Under the pieces are notes generated by a model that saw only the letters and a program-made list of their open reading frames with translations, was not told the DNA's origin and made no database searches. Source: Robbsia betulipollinis (GTDB lineage: Bacteria; Pseudomonadota; Gammaproteobacteria; Burkholderiales; Burkholderiaceae). Taken from it: DNA of 64,000 bases. Position numbers and translations under genes: made by a program. The stretch lies in assembly GCF_026624755.1 (NCBI RefSeq), contig NZ_JAPMXC010000001.1, positions 1,584,365 through 1,648,364 on the forward strand, read 5' to 3'. Positions 34,880-44,168 of this stretch are shown piece by piece. The first letter of the stretch is position 1. Each line of letters opens with the position of its first letter.

Positions 34880-37573
34880 TCATCGCTCGTCGTGTGGGTG
34901 CGAAAAAACGAAAGCAAACGCGCCACTTTCGGTCATCGACATTCGCACCGCGCTGAACGGCTCGCCGATCGCCATGCGTTCGAGCACGAGACGCGATATT
35001 TCAGGCAATACCATTTGCGCCAGGATGTAATCGATATTGCGTGCGCCGCTATCCACTTCCGTGCACCGGGTGACGATCGCTTCCGTGACGTCCAGCGTCC
35101 AACTGAAATCCGCCTGGTGATGGTTCGCGAACCGTACGGCGAGATGGCCGAGTTTCAATTCGACGATCGAACGGATGTGCGCGTCGCCCAGCGGGTAATA
35201 GGGGATGAGCGCCAGGCGTCCCAGAAACGCCGGACTGAATCTTTGCGTCAGGGCAGGACGCAACAAGGCGACCAACGACGCCATGTCGGGTTGGTCTCGC
35301 TCCCGGCAGGCACCCGTGATCACGTCCTGCGCCGCATTCGAGGTCAGCAGGATCACCGTGTTGCGGAAACTGATCGTGACGCCTTCGCCGTCCTCCATCA
35401 CGCCCTTGTCGAACACCTGGAAAAACAGTTCGAGAACGTCGGGATGCGCCTTCTCCATCTCGTCGAGCAGCACGACGCTGTAGGGTCGACGTCGTACCGC
35501 CTCCGTGAGGACACCGCCGCTGCCGTAACCGACGTACCCCGGCGGTGCGCCTTTCAGTCCGGAAACACTGTGCGCCTCCTGGAATTCGGACATGTTGACG
35601 GCGATCAGGTTGCGTTCGCCTCCATACAGCGTGTCCGCGAGGGCAACGGCGGTCTCGGTCTTGCCGACGCCGCTCGGGCCCACCAGCATGAACACGCCCA
35701 CCGGCTTGCCCGGGTCGTCGAGGTTCGCGCGGGACGTGCGCACGCGCTTCGCTATCGCATCGAGCGCCTGATCCTGACCGACCACACGCGCCGCGAGCCG
35801 GTCCTTCAGATGCAGTACGGTATGCAGTTCGTCCGCCAGCATCCGCCCGACCGGGATGCCGGTCCAGCCCGAGATCACGTCGGCGACCATGGTCGCATCG
35901 ACACACACGGGTACCATGGGATCGTCGTTCTGGATCGCTTCCAGGCCTTTTTCGAGACGGCGCAGGTGCACGGCGGGTTGCGCGGTGCTTTCCGCGTCAT
36001 CCGCGGCCGGCGCGACATCGAGGCTGTCGGCGATTCGCCGGCGCAATCTCACGATCTCGTGCACCACGCCCATTTCGGCGGCGAATTTTTCCGACAGGAT
36101 CCGGCGCCGCGTGCGCGCCGCGTCGATGCGTCGCTCCACCGTCAGCGTGGCTTCGGCGCGATGCAGTCCGGTCGCGGTTTCGTGACGCAGTATGCGCAGC
36201 TGATTTTCATCGCTCGCGATGTCGCGATCCAGCGCCTCGATTTTCCCGGGTCTGCCCGATCGACCTATCGCGACGCGTGCGCAGGCGGTGTCCAGTACGC
36301 TGATCGCCTTGTCGGGCAGTTGCCGCCCGGTGATGTAGCGCTTCGACAGCTTGACGGCCTCGCGCACCGCCTCGTCGAGTATTTCCACGTCATGATGCCG
36401 TTCCAGCTTGCGGACGATCGCGCGCAGCATGTCGACGGCGACGTTTTCCGTCGGTTCCTCCACCTTCACCACTTGGAACCGGCGGGCGAGGGCAGGATCG
36501 CGCTCGACATATTGCTTGTATTCGGCCCAGGTGGTCGCGGCGATCGTGCGCAGTTCGCCGCGCGCCAGTGCGGGTTTCAGGAGGTTTGCCGCATCCGCCT
36601 GACCCTCCGCGCCGCCGGCGCCGATCAACTGATGGGCTTCGTCGATGAACAGAATCACGGGCACCGGCGATGCCTTCACCTCCGCGATCACCGACTTGAG
36701 CCGGTTTTCGAATTCGCCCTTGATACCGGCCCCGGCTTGTAGCAGCGCCAGGTCCAACGAGCGCACCGAGACCCGGCGCAGCGCCGGTGGCACCGCGCCG
36801 TCGGCAACCCGTTGGGCGAATCCTTCGACGACAGCGGTCTTCCCGACGCCGGCTTCACCGGTCAGGATCGGATTGTTCTGGCGCCGCCGCAGCAGGATGT
36901 CGATCAGCTGGCGGATTTCGGCATCGCGGCCCACGATGGGATCGACATTGCCGTCCCCCGCCAGACGCGTCAGATCGATCGTGTATCGATCGAGCGACGG
37001 CGTCGCACTGCGCGCGCCATGCGCCGCCTGTGCGCCGTCGCCCAGGCTGGGCATGCCCGTCAAACGGCTCTCCCTGTCCGTCATTCCGCCATCGCTCCCG
37101 GCGGCGGAGTTCGTGCTCATCGCGGGTAACGCGTCGCGCAGCCTGTCGCGGGGCACGTTCAGCAGCGCCGGACAGGATTCGATCAGCGCGCCGCGCAGGC
37201 GTTCGACTTCGAGCAGTGCCAGAACGAGCGTGCTCGCGCGAATCTCCTGCCGTCCGAGCAGCATCGACGACAGCAGCCACGCTTCCTGGAGCCACACCGG
37301 GAAATCGGGGGACAACGCGGGTGTACGGGCATTGCCGCGTTTGAATTGTTCGATGGCGTGTTGCAGCTGTGACGCCACGTCATCCCGTTCGATATCGAAT
37401 GCGTTCAGGATCTTGACGAAGTCCGCCGCCGCCGCACATAGCAATTGCAGGAGCAGATGTTCGATCTCGACGTTGTAATGGGTCTGCTGCACGCAAAGCT
37501 CGGCCGCCTTTTCCATGCCGGCTTTACATTCGGGGTCCAGGCGCGCGAGTAGGGTGCGGATATCGATTTGCAT
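34880..37573 (-). CDS. tssH: Type VI secretion system ATPase ClpV (TssH)
   Basis: An 897-residue AAA+ disaggregase that recycles the contracted TssB/C sheath. N domain about 1-150. First AAA domain has Walker A GEAGVGKT at 239-246 and Walker B ILFIDEAHQ near 307-315. A coiled middle domain covers about 440-550. The second AAA has Walker A GPSGVGKT at 632-639, GAPPGYVGYGSGG and VVLLDEMEKAHP. The ClpV C-terminus is present. The linker near 155-190 is serine and glycine rich. 51 bases separate it from tssG. Confidence 0.95.
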   Translation of the reverse strand: MQIDIRTLLARLDPECKAGMEKAAELCVQQTHYNVEIEHLLLQLLCAAAADFVKILNAFDIERDDVASQLQHAIEQFKRGNARTPALSPDFPVWLQEAWLLSSMLLGRQEIRASTLVLALLEVERLRGALIESCPALLNVPRDRLRDALPAMSTNSAAGSDGGMTDRESRLTGMPSLGDGAQAAHGARSATPSLDRYTIDLTRLAGDGNVDPIVGRDAEIRQLIDILLRRRQNNPILTGEAGVGKTAVVEGFAQRVADGAVPPALRRVSVRSLDLALLQAGAGIKGEFENRLKSVIAEVKASPVPVILFIDEAHQLIGAGGAEGQADAANLLKPALARGELRTIAATTWAEYKQYVERDPALARRFQVVKVEEPTENVAVDMLRAIVRKLERHHDVEILDEAVREAVKLSKRYITGRQLPDKAISVLDTACARVAIGRSGRPGKIEALDRDIASDENQLRILRHETATGLHRAEATLTVERRIDAARTRRRILSEKFAAEMGVVHEIVRLRRRIADSLDVAPAADDAESTAQPAVHLRRLEKGLEAIQNDDPMVPVCVDATMVADVISGWTGIPVGRMLADELHTVLHLKDRLAARVVGQDQALDAIAKRVRTSRANLDDPGKPVGVFMLVGPSGVGKTETAVALADTLYGGERNLIAVNMSEFQEAHSVSGLKGAPPGYVGYGSGGVLTEAVRRRPYSVVLLDEMEKAHPDVLELFFQVFDKGVMEDGEGVTISFRNTVILLTSNAAQDVITGACRERDQPDMASLVALLRPALTQRFSPAFLGRLALIPYYPLGDAHIRSIVELKLGHLAVRFANHHQADFSWTLDVTEAIVTRCTEVDSGARNIDYILAQMVLPEISRLVLERMAIGEPFSAVRMSMTESGAFAFVFSHPHDER

Positions 37574-37624
37574 CGTCGTCCTGTCATTGACCAGCTGGCG
37601 AATCAGGGTGGTGGGTACGGCCGT

Positions 37625-38635
37625 TCATCGACCGGGCGACCTATCGGCGCGTTCGTCCGACGCGAACCTCAGTCGCGTCGGCGCGGGCGTCTCGGCGGCC
37701 GAGCGGACGCGGCGCCCAAGCCAGGTCGTCCAGCCGAGCCGGAGCCGTGTCACGCCAAGCCGGCCAGGGGCGACCGGTTGGGCGGGCGCGAGTCGCAGGC
37801 ACAGATGGATGTCGAGCGGCGTCTGCACGTAGCGCCGTATCAGCCAGGTCATCAGGGCGTGTCGGTCTCCGCCGGGAAGAAGATCCTCCAGCTGGGCCGG
37901 CGTCAGCATCGCGCATTCGATCCCGATGCCCGCGCTGCGATCCCACGCCCGCATCCCCAGCGCGCGTGAGCCGTCAAGGCGGGCACCGCCGCCATGCAGG
38001 CGAGAGGCGTCATGCGGGTCGAGCCGGTGCCAACCGCCGACGAACTGGGTGCCGCGGACGCGGACTTTCAGTCGGTCTCCCAGAATGGCGAGCAGGGCGA
38101 CCATGGAACGCGGTGCGCCGCCCATCAGACCGGCATGACGCAACCATGGCGCGGGGTGCCGTGGCGAACTGCCGCGTCCGAGGTTTGCGATGGCGTCGAT
38201 GCACGACGCGATCGGCGAATCGGCGTCGCCATGTCCGTGCAGCGCCGGTGCGTGTTTCTTTCGGCTGCGATACAAAAAGCACAGAAACCGGTGATTGAAG
38301 ATATCCAGAAAATCAGCGGTGGCGCAGTCACGCGCGGCGCTGCGTTGTATGACCTTTTCGGTGATGACCAGGGGCAGGGGGCCCTGCCCGCCGGCGAGTG
38401 TCAACGCCGCGGTGGACAATACGTAACGCGGTGCGCCGTCGCCCGCCGTCACGTCGGCGATGCTCCGCACGTCGCTCGACGGAAACGCCAACGACACGCA
38501 TCCGCTGAGACGAACGCGTTCGTTGCGTCCGTCGGCCATGCCCAACGTTTGCATCGGCCGCGCGTGCTGTTCGAGCAGGCTGATGGCGCGGAACAGATTG
38601 AACCGTTGCGGCGACCGGAGCAGGTGATCGATCAC
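37625..38635 (-). CDS. tssG: Type VI secretion system baseplate subunit TssG
   Basis: About 336 residues. GTG at 38635 is preferred: it overlaps the tssF stop (GTGA) and has GGAG five bases upstream; an in-frame ATG at 38677 would overlap tssF by 46 bases. Family features are RSPQRFNLFRAISLLEQ, VSLAFPSSDVRSI, GGQGPLPLVITE, DFLDIFNHRFLCFLYRS and GGWHRLDPHDASRLHG. TssG forms the baseplate wedge with two TssF. The C-terminus is arginine rich. Confidence 0.92.
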   Translation of the reverse strand: MIDHLLRSPQRFNLFRAISLLEQHARPMQTLGMADGRNERVRLSGCVSLAFPSSDVRSIADVTAGDGAPRYVLSTAALTLAGGQGPLPLVITEKVIQRSAARDCATADFLDIFNHRFLCFLYRSRKKHAPALHGHGDADSPIASCIDAIANLGRGSSPRHPAPWLRHAGLMGGAPRSMVALLAILGDRLKVRVRGTQFVGGWHRLDPHDASRLHGGGARLDGSRALGMRAWDRSAGIGIECAMLTPAQLEDLLPGGDRHALMTWLIRRYVQTPLDIHLCLRLAPAQPVAPGRLGVTRLRLGWTTWLGRRVRSAAETPAPTRLRFASDERADRSPGR

Positions 38636-40401
38636 AGTGGCTCCTGTTGGCCGTTGATGGAATCCCACCGCTTCCATACCTCCCCGCGCCTATAAACCAC
38701 CAGTCGCACGAAGGAGTTGATCGACGTGTACATCGAAAAAAAACGCGCCAGCACGGCACCCAACAGCAAAGGCGACGCGCCGGCGAACGTTTCCTCTTCG
38801 AAATGCAGGGAGATTTCGGTGCCGCGGCAGGTGCTGCGCCATCCTGGCTGACCGATATGGCCCGTCACGGTTCGCGTCGCCATCGAGAAAATGCCGCGAA
38901 CCTGCTCGCGATCGCGCTCGCTATCGGTGACGAAGGAGGAAATGAGCTCGCGCAACCACGCGGCGTCGCTGCTCCGTAGCGACTGGTAATTCAGCGTGAG
39001 CAGCGACACCAGATGCCATAACGCGGCACTGCCCAGGGGCGCGTTGTGTTGCGCCGTTGGCGCATAGAGGCACGTCAGATGCACATTTTGGGAAACGCCC
39101 TCGACAACCATTTTCACGCCACGCTCCAATTGCTCGGCAAGCCGCCGATTCGTGCACAACAGATTCGCGTAGACGACCGATGCATCGGGTAGTCGCGGTC
39201 CGCTGGAACGGTCGATGAAGCTGATGAAGGTATCGGATCCGGGAATGTGCTGTCGTTGGCTGGATTGACGGCGCGCGAACCAGAACACGCCGCTTTCCCG
39301 AGCACTGTCACCAGGGCTGTGGTCCGGCCCCGCGGCGAAACCCGGTATGGTCGTCGAGCGGTCGGATGCCGGGTCGAGCGCGAAGACGGCCGAGATGGTG
39401 TAGACCTCCGTCGCGGACTCGTGCCGGCGGTCGCCGACCAAAGGGTATTCATAATGGCCCTGGTTCAGCGCGACGGGTTCGCTGGTGCGGGAAAACACGT
39501 TGACGACCGGCACGCAGCCCAACTGAAAAGTGGATACCCGTAGCGCCGCGGGATGCCGTGGCGCGCGGTCCAGGCGCAGGACGATATCGGCGCGACGGCC
39601 GTTCCCGAGCGTGCCTGGTGGAAAAACCAGATCGAAAAAATGAAATTTCCGGGGGAAAGCGAAGTATTCCTGCAAAAGTACATAAGGCAGATAGGCATGT
39701 TCCGGCGGTGCCAGCACCGTCTCGTCGTGGGCATAGCCGACTTCGCGCCACGACGTGGAGGGCAGCGGGCGCGAAGCGTCGCCATCACTTTGTACGCAGA
39801 CCTGTTCGACCCCACTGGCGAGCCACTCGTAGACCGGCACCGTTTCCGTCCAGTCGCCATGCAGGTGAAAGCGCAGACACGCCACGGCGAGTTCGGAAAA
39901 ATCGCAGTCGTCCGTCGTTTCCAACGTCAGCCGCAGCGTCGAATCGTTGTCGAAACGCACGGCCACGACCTGGATGGGCCATAGCGTGGCGTCCCATGCG
40001 GTGCGAAACCGGCACACCTCGTGGCGTGCCGTTCGTGCATACAGACCCGTGTGACGGGGCAGGTGATAGCCCGCGGTCACCTTTCCCTGGCTGGCGTCCA
40101 GATCGCATCGCACGACGGACATCGACGGTATCGGCTGCGCCAGGGATGCGCAGACATTCTCCAGCAACGCCGTCGCGACATGGGGAAACTCCTGGTCGAG
40201 ATCGCGATGTACCCGCGCGGCGAGGAAGGCGGTGGACTCGATCAGTCGCTCGGTGTGCGGATCGAGGGATTCCTGGCCATTCAAACTCAGGCTGGAAGCG
40301 ATTTTCGGATACCGCATCGCGAACTCGGCACCCTGCGCGCGGAGGTAGGCCAGTTCCCGTTTGTAATAGTGCAGCAGATCGTTCGATGCGCCGTCGTTCA
40401 T
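38632..40401 (-). CDS. tssF: Type VI secretion system baseplate subunit TssF
   Basis: A 589-residue baseplate wedge protein. The N-terminus LLHYYKRELAYLRAQGAEFA followed by RYPKIASSLSL and HTERLIESTAFLAARVHRDL is the family signature. Later segments are LQEYFAFPRKFHFFDL and VNVFSRTSEPVALNQ. ATG 40401 (MNDGASNDLL) is chosen because it overlaps the tssE stop (ATGA); an upstream in-frame start at 40410 adds three residues. Coupled to both tssE and tssG. Confidence 0.94.
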   Translation of the reverse strand: MNDGASNDLLHYYKRELAYLRAQGAEFAMRYPKIASSLSLNGQESLDPHTERLIESTAFLAARVHRDLDQEFPHVATALLENVCASLAQPIPSMSVVRCDLDASQGKVTAGYHLPRHTGLYARTARHEVCRFRTAWDATLWPIQVVAVRFDNDSTLRLTLETTDDCDFSELAVACLRFHLHGDWTETVPVYEWLASGVEQVCVQSDGDASRPLPSTSWREVGYAHDETVLAPPEHAYLPYVLLQEYFAFPRKFHFFDLVFPPGTLGNGRRADIVLRLDRAPRHPAALRVSTFQLGCVPVVNVFSRTSEPVALNQGHYEYPLVGDRRHESATEVYTISAVFALDPASDRSTTIPGFAAGPDHSPGDSARESGVFWFARRQSSQRQHIPGSDTFISFIDRSSGPRLPDASVVYANLLCTNRRLAEQLERGVKMVVEGVSQNVHLTCLYAPTAQHNAPLGSAALWHLVSLLTLNYQSLRSSDAAWLRELISSFVTDSERDREQVRGIFSMATRTVTGHIGQPGWRSTCRGTEISLHFEEETFAGASPLLLGAVLARFFSMYTSINSFVRLVVYRRGEVWKRWDSINGQQEPL

Positions 40402-40868
40402 CGTGACCACCCTGGATGTACATTGGGCGCATCGAGCATGCGACGCGGGTCGAGCACGAAGGTCGCATGTCGCGTGGTCGATCCCAGCTGCAATCGGCCA
40501 TCGATTTTGACGAGTGCGTCCGCACCGCGTTCCGTGCTGGGTTGCACGCTGACGGTGACGTCCGACAGTCGGGGTTCGAAGCGCGCTATCGCGAGAACCA
40601 GTGCCGCTTCAAGGCGACGACGGTCCTCGATGGCATCCATCGACATCCCACTGCTGTCGGGAATACCGTAATCGAGCACACCGTGATCGTTCTCGAAGAA
40701 CGCATGGAACGGGCAGGACGATCGCGTGGCAAAGATCTGTATCAACTCATTGCGAATCGACGCCTGGACCTGATCTCCATCCATATACATCGGCGCCATT
40801 GCCTCTCCCGCCGAAACCGAAAGCCGGTCGAACAGGGGCGCAAGGGTTCTGGACGGAAGAGTGGGCAT
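40398..40868 (-). CDS. tssE: Type VI secretion system baseplate subunit TssE (gp25-like)
   Basis: A 156-residue protein of the gp25/gpW family that connects baseplate to sheath. It contains LAPLFDRLS at the start, a central VLDYGIPDSSGMSMDAI and the FEPRLSDVTVSV segment typical of the lysozyme-like fold. The stop overlaps tssF. 43 bases separate it from hcp. Compared with many TssE the N-terminus is short. Confidence 0.9.
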   Translation of the reverse strand: MPTLPSRTLAPLFDRLSVSAGEAMAPMYMDGDQVQASIRNELIQIFATRSSCPFHAFFENDHGVLDYGIPDSSGMSMDAIEDRRRLEAALVLAIARFEPRLSDVTVSVQPSTERGADALVKIDGRLQLGSTTRHATFVLDPRRMLDAPNVHPGWSR

Positions 40869-40911
40869 GGCGTCGGCGGAAAACAGGAAGAAAATCGGCG
40901 ATGATCCCGGC

Positions 40912-41394
40912 TCAGGATTTCGCGACGTTGGTGGTCAGGTCCCAGCCGAACTGCGAAGTGCCCTTGGCGGTGGAATCCGGATTCTGCTGGGTGAATTCGC
41001 ACGTGATCGCGGTGTAATTCAAGGAAAAATTGTCCATGGCGCCGCCGGAACCGCCGGAGGTCTGGATATTCGATACCATCGTGTTTTCCAGGACGTATTT
41101 GACGAGCAAAACGAACTTTCCGTTCACGTTGCGGCCCAGGCTGAGCGTGGCATCGCCGAGCTTGGTGCCGGCGGCGCACGCCGCGTACAACGCGGGGGTC
41201 GAGACGTCGGTCATCTTGGACAGCGTCATTTCGGAGAAAGAGGGCCTGCCCATGGTTCGCTCCGTATTGGATACGTCGTGATTCATCGGTAGCGAGACGC
41301 CGAGCGAATAGGAATCGACCGCGACCTTGCCGGCGAAATCGGACAGCGCCGAATTTCCCTTGATGCTGTCGATGGCGAGAATGAGTGTGTCCAT
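40912..41394 (-). CDS. hcp: Type VI secretion system tube protein Hcp (TssD)
   Basis: A 160-residue tube subunit that forms stacked hexameric rings and is secreted. Family pattern: ILAIDSIKGNSALSDFAGKV, LPMNHDVSNTERTMGRPSFS, EMTLSKMTDVSTPAL and the C-terminal NFSLNYTAITCEFTQQ. No fused effector domain. It lies between tssC and tssE, the common order, with gaps of 65 and 43 bases; hcp is normally the most abundant product. Confidence 0.93.
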   Translation of the reverse strand: MDTLILAIDSIKGNSALSDFAGKVAVDSYSLGVSLPMNHDVSNTERTMGRPSFSEMTLSKMTDVSTPALYAACAAGTKLGDATLSLGRNVNGKFVLLVKYVLENTMVSNIQTSGGSGGAMDNFSLNYTAITCEFTQQNPDSTAKGTSQFGWDLTTNVAKS

Positions 41395-41459
41395 GATTTT
41401 CCTGAATGAAATGAGGTATCAATGATGGGTCGGCGCGCATTCGTCGGGCGGCGCCAGCA

Positions 41460-42956
41460 CTAGCTGAGCGCGCTCGGCAGCTCGGCCACCAGGCGAATGG
41501 ACGCGGTGAGTTCTTCCATCTGGAAATGGGGCTTCAAGAAGCATGTCGCGTTGTACACACCCGGCTTGCCGGCGACTTCGGTCACATCGATCCGTGCCTC
41601 GCTCAACGGGAAACGGGCCTTGGCTGCCTGGGGCGCCGACGTGTTCAGCAGCACGTAACCGGAAATCCAGTTGTTCAGGTAACTTTCTATTTCTTCCCGC
41701 GTCTGGAAACTCCCGATCTTGTCGCGCATCATGACCTTCAGGTAATGCGCGAAGCGGGACGCGGCCATGACGTAGGGCAAGCGTGCCGACAACTGCGCAT
41801 TCGCGTTGGCGGCGTCCTTGTTGAAGACCTTGGGCTTGTTGGTGGTCTGGCCGCCGAAAAACGTCGCCGAATTCGATCCTTTCGAATTGACGATGGCGAT
41901 GAAACCCAGGTCGTTCAGTTCCTTTTCGCGGCGGTCGGTAATGGACACTTCGGTCGGACACTTCAGGGCGATATCGCCTTCATCGGTGTTGAACGTGTGT
42001 GCTGGCAATCCGCTGACCTTCCCACCGCCCTCGACGCCGCGAATCGCCGTCGCCCAGCTGTATTGGGCAAAGGCGTCGGTGATGCGAAGTCCCAACTGGT
42101 AGGCGGAGTTGGCCCAGAGATATTTGGAATGATCGGTGCCATTCACGTCTTCCTCGAACGAAAAACTCGCTACCGGCACCGTGGCCGCGCCGTACGGCAA
42201 GCGCGCGGCGTAACTGGGGAGTACCAGCGAAACGTAGCGCGAATCCTCGGATTCGCGGAAGCCGCGCCAGGCCGTCAATTCGGCGCTTTCGAATACCTTC
42301 GAAAGATCGCGCGGCACGCCAAGTTCCACGAACGACTTCATATCGAACAGGGCGGGCGATGCCGCGCCGATGAACGGCGCATGGGCCGCGGCCGCCACCT
42401 TGGAAATGCGTTCCAGCAAAGCGACGTCCTGCGGATGGCGTCCGAACGTGTAATCGCCTATCAGCATCGAATAGGGCATGCCGCCGAAGGTGCCGTATTC
42501 TTCCTCGTATAATTTTTTGAACAAAGCACTCATGTCGTAGTCGACTGCGGTTTCCAGGTCCTTTATCAGTTCGGCCTTGGTGACATTCAGCAGACGTATC
42601 TTCAAACGTTGGCTCGTTTCCGTTCCGAGCACCATGTCCGACAGGCCGCGCCACGCTGCTTCCAGCGTCTGGAAGGCAGGTTGGTGAATGATCGCGTTGA
42701 GCTGATCGGTCAGCATCGCGTCGATTTCCGCGACCCGTTCGTTGATCATCGCCACCATGCCCTTATTCGGGCTGGTACGCATGCCCTCATCGAGAATCTG
42801 CGAGGCGAGTTGGCCGATGAGTTTCTTCGCATAGGTATTTTGCGAAGGCTCGATGGCCATGTTCCCCTCGAGGACGATTTTGTCGAGCAACGTCGGTTCC
42901 GGAACAGCCGTGGCTGCGTCTCCCGACGAGGCCCTGTCAACTGCGATCTCTGCCAT
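41460..42956 (-). CDS. tssC: Type VI secretion system contractile sheath large subunit TssC
   Basis: A 498-residue sheath protein. Family landmarks: INERVAEIDAMLTDQLNAII, FQTLEAAWRGLSDMV, SALFKKLYEEEYGTFGG, SMLIGDYTFGRHPQDVALLE, AAAAHAPFIGAASPALF, SRYVSLVLPSYAARLPYG and the C-terminal ARIDVTEVAGKPGVYNATCF. ATG 42956 (MAEIAVDRAS) is chosen over an upstream in-frame ATG at 42980. Paired with tssB 57 bases upstream. Confidence 0.95.
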   Translation of the reverse strand: MAEIAVDRASSGDAATAVPEPTLLDKIVLEGNMAIEPSQNTYAKKLIGQLASQILDEGMRTSPNKGMVAMINERVAEIDAMLTDQLNAIIHQPAFQTLEAAWRGLSDMVLGTETSQRLKIRLLNVTKAELIKDLETAVDYDMSALFKKLYEEEYGTFGGMPYSMLIGDYTFGRHPQDVALLERISKVAAAAHAPFIGAASPALFDMKSFVELGVPRDLSKVFESAELTAWRGFRESEDSRYVSLVLPSYAARLPYGAATVPVASFSFEEDVNGTDHSKYLWANSAYQLGLRITDAFAQYSWATAIRGVEGGGKVSGLPAHTFNTDEGDIALKCPTEVSITDRREKELNDLGFIAIVNSKGSNSATFFGGQTTNKPKVFNKDAANANAQLSARLPYVMAASRFAHYLKVMMRDKIGSFQTREEIESYLNNWISGYVLLNTSAPQAAKARFPLSEARIDVTEVAGKPGVYNATCFLKPHFQMEELTASIRLVAELPSALS

Positions 42957-43013
42957 TTTGGTGATATCCCTCTGAAACAAGCGGTATATGAAGTGCCGGC
43001 GGACGAGAAATCT

Positions 43014-43568
43014 TCAGGTCGTCGGACGGTCCGCTTCCGCAGCGGCCGATGCCGCGCGATCGATGTCGGCCAATCCGTCCGCGCTCGCCTGTTCCTGGAC
43101 GCGCTTGAGTTCCGGCGTATCCCTCACGATTTTTTCGAGGATGGCGTCGAGTTCATCGTTGCCGTCGAGCTTCGCCAACAAATCGCGGAGCTGTTGACGC
43201 GCTTCCAGCAATTTCGCCAGGCGCGGAATCTTCGTCACCAGCGCATCCGGATGAAAATCCGACATATGAGAAAAATGCAGGGTGACCGCAAGCGAACCGT
43301 TATCGGAAATCATGTCGGGAACGACAAGCTCCAGGCGCGGCTGGATTTTCGCCATGATGTCGTTGAAGTTGTCGCGGTCGATTTCCAGCGGGCGCCGATC
43401 CTTGAACTTGGGCAGGGGCGTCGCCGGGTTACCGGACAGATCCGCCAGGATGCCGACGACCATCGGCAGCTCACGCTTCTCGACCGCATCGCCCACTTCG
43501 ACGTCGTAGGTGATCTGCACGCGAGGCGGCCGGTTGCGCCCCACCCATTTTTGCAAGCTGCCTGACAT
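43014..43568 (-). CDS. tssB: Type VI secretion system contractile sheath small subunit TssB
   Basis: A 184-residue sheath partner of TssC and first gene of the operon. Typical segments: SLQKWVGRNRPPRVQITYDV, ELPMVVGILADLSGNPATPL, FKDRRPLEIDRDNFNDIM, HFSHMSDFHPDALV. The alanine-rich C-terminal helix is the part ClpV normally recognises. GGAG lies six bases before the ATG. The promoter should lie in the 600 bases upstream. Confidence 0.95.
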   Translation of the reverse strand: MSGSLQKWVGRNRPPRVQITYDVEVGDAVEKRELPMVVGILADLSGNPATPLPKFKDRRPLEIDRDNFNDIMAKIQPRLELVVPDMISDNGSLAVTLHFSHMSDFHPDALVTKIPRLAKLLEARQQLRDLLAKLDGNDELDAILEKIVRDTPELKRVQEQASADGLADIDRAASAAAEADRPTT

Positions 43569-43714
43569 GGTCTTCTCCTATGGCGTTTCTACAACGATCT
43601 GTTCGATGAAGCGAAAATCGGGATGGCGTGATGTTCATGCGTTCCCGCTCGCGTGTGACGAGAGAGCGGTTGACGAAGGTGCGATCAAGGCGATTCCGTT
43701 GTCTGGCGTGGCTA

Positions 43715-43737
43715 TTGCCGTATCATTGTTACGGCAA
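43715..43737. promoter_or_regulatory. Inverted repeat upstream of tssB (possible T6SS operator)
   Basis: A perfect 8+8 inverted repeat TTGCCGTA - 7 bases - TACGGCAA, centred about 158 bases before the tssB start codon. Size and symmetry fit a dimeric repressor or activator site. The regulator is unknown; no regulator gene lies in the T6SS locus. Confidence 0.45.
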
Positions 43738-44060
43738 AGGACAGTGTATTTCGAAGCGGTTTCACCATTTCTCAATTAGTTGCGACGCCGGCATCCGATG
43801 TGGCGAGCATGGTCGACGAGGCCTGCGTCGGATGTCCCGTGGAATGTCCGGAGCGGGCGGCGAACGGTCGGCAACGCACGGCGTGCTCAGTCGTCTCCTG
43901 TCACGGCCCCTGGAAGCGAGGCCCGCAAGCGAAATGGTCGGCGCGAGGGGTTAGTGGACCGTGCTCGAATATGATTCCCGAAACCGGCACGATAAATACA
44001 CGCGCCGATCGAACCTGATGCGGTCTTCCGACGGGATCGGGTATGACGGGAAATCTCACA

Positions 44061-44073
44061 CCCGTTGAACGGG
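44061..44073. promoter_or_regulatory. Short palindrome upstream of the esterase gene
   Basis: Perfect CCCGTT-G-AACGGG, about 95 bases before the esterase ATG. It may be an operator for the esterase or a marker of the divergent promoter. At 13 bases it could also be chance. Confidence 0.3.
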
Positions 44074-44168
44074 CGTGGAAGTAGAGCCTTTCAGCGCAGG
44101 GCGTTCTGTGGGATGAGAAAGTCGAAACGCACGTCTGAATGAAATGTAACGTTGCACGAGAGGACGAT

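Larger units (their letters stand above)
43569..44168. other. 600-base intergenic control region between tssB and the divergent esterase gene
   Basis: No coding sequence is credible here. Open frames exist on the plus strand but have no ribosome sites and no recognisable protein pattern. It is somewhat lower in GC than the flanks and holds two inverted repeats, listed separately. It must contain the T6SS promoter and the esterase promoter. No sigma-54 element was convincing by eye. Confidence 0.7.

Noticed and set aside
43628-43954. Plus-strand open frames in the tssB upstream region
   Set aside because: No ribosome sites, cysteine and arginine-rich composition, no recognisable protein.
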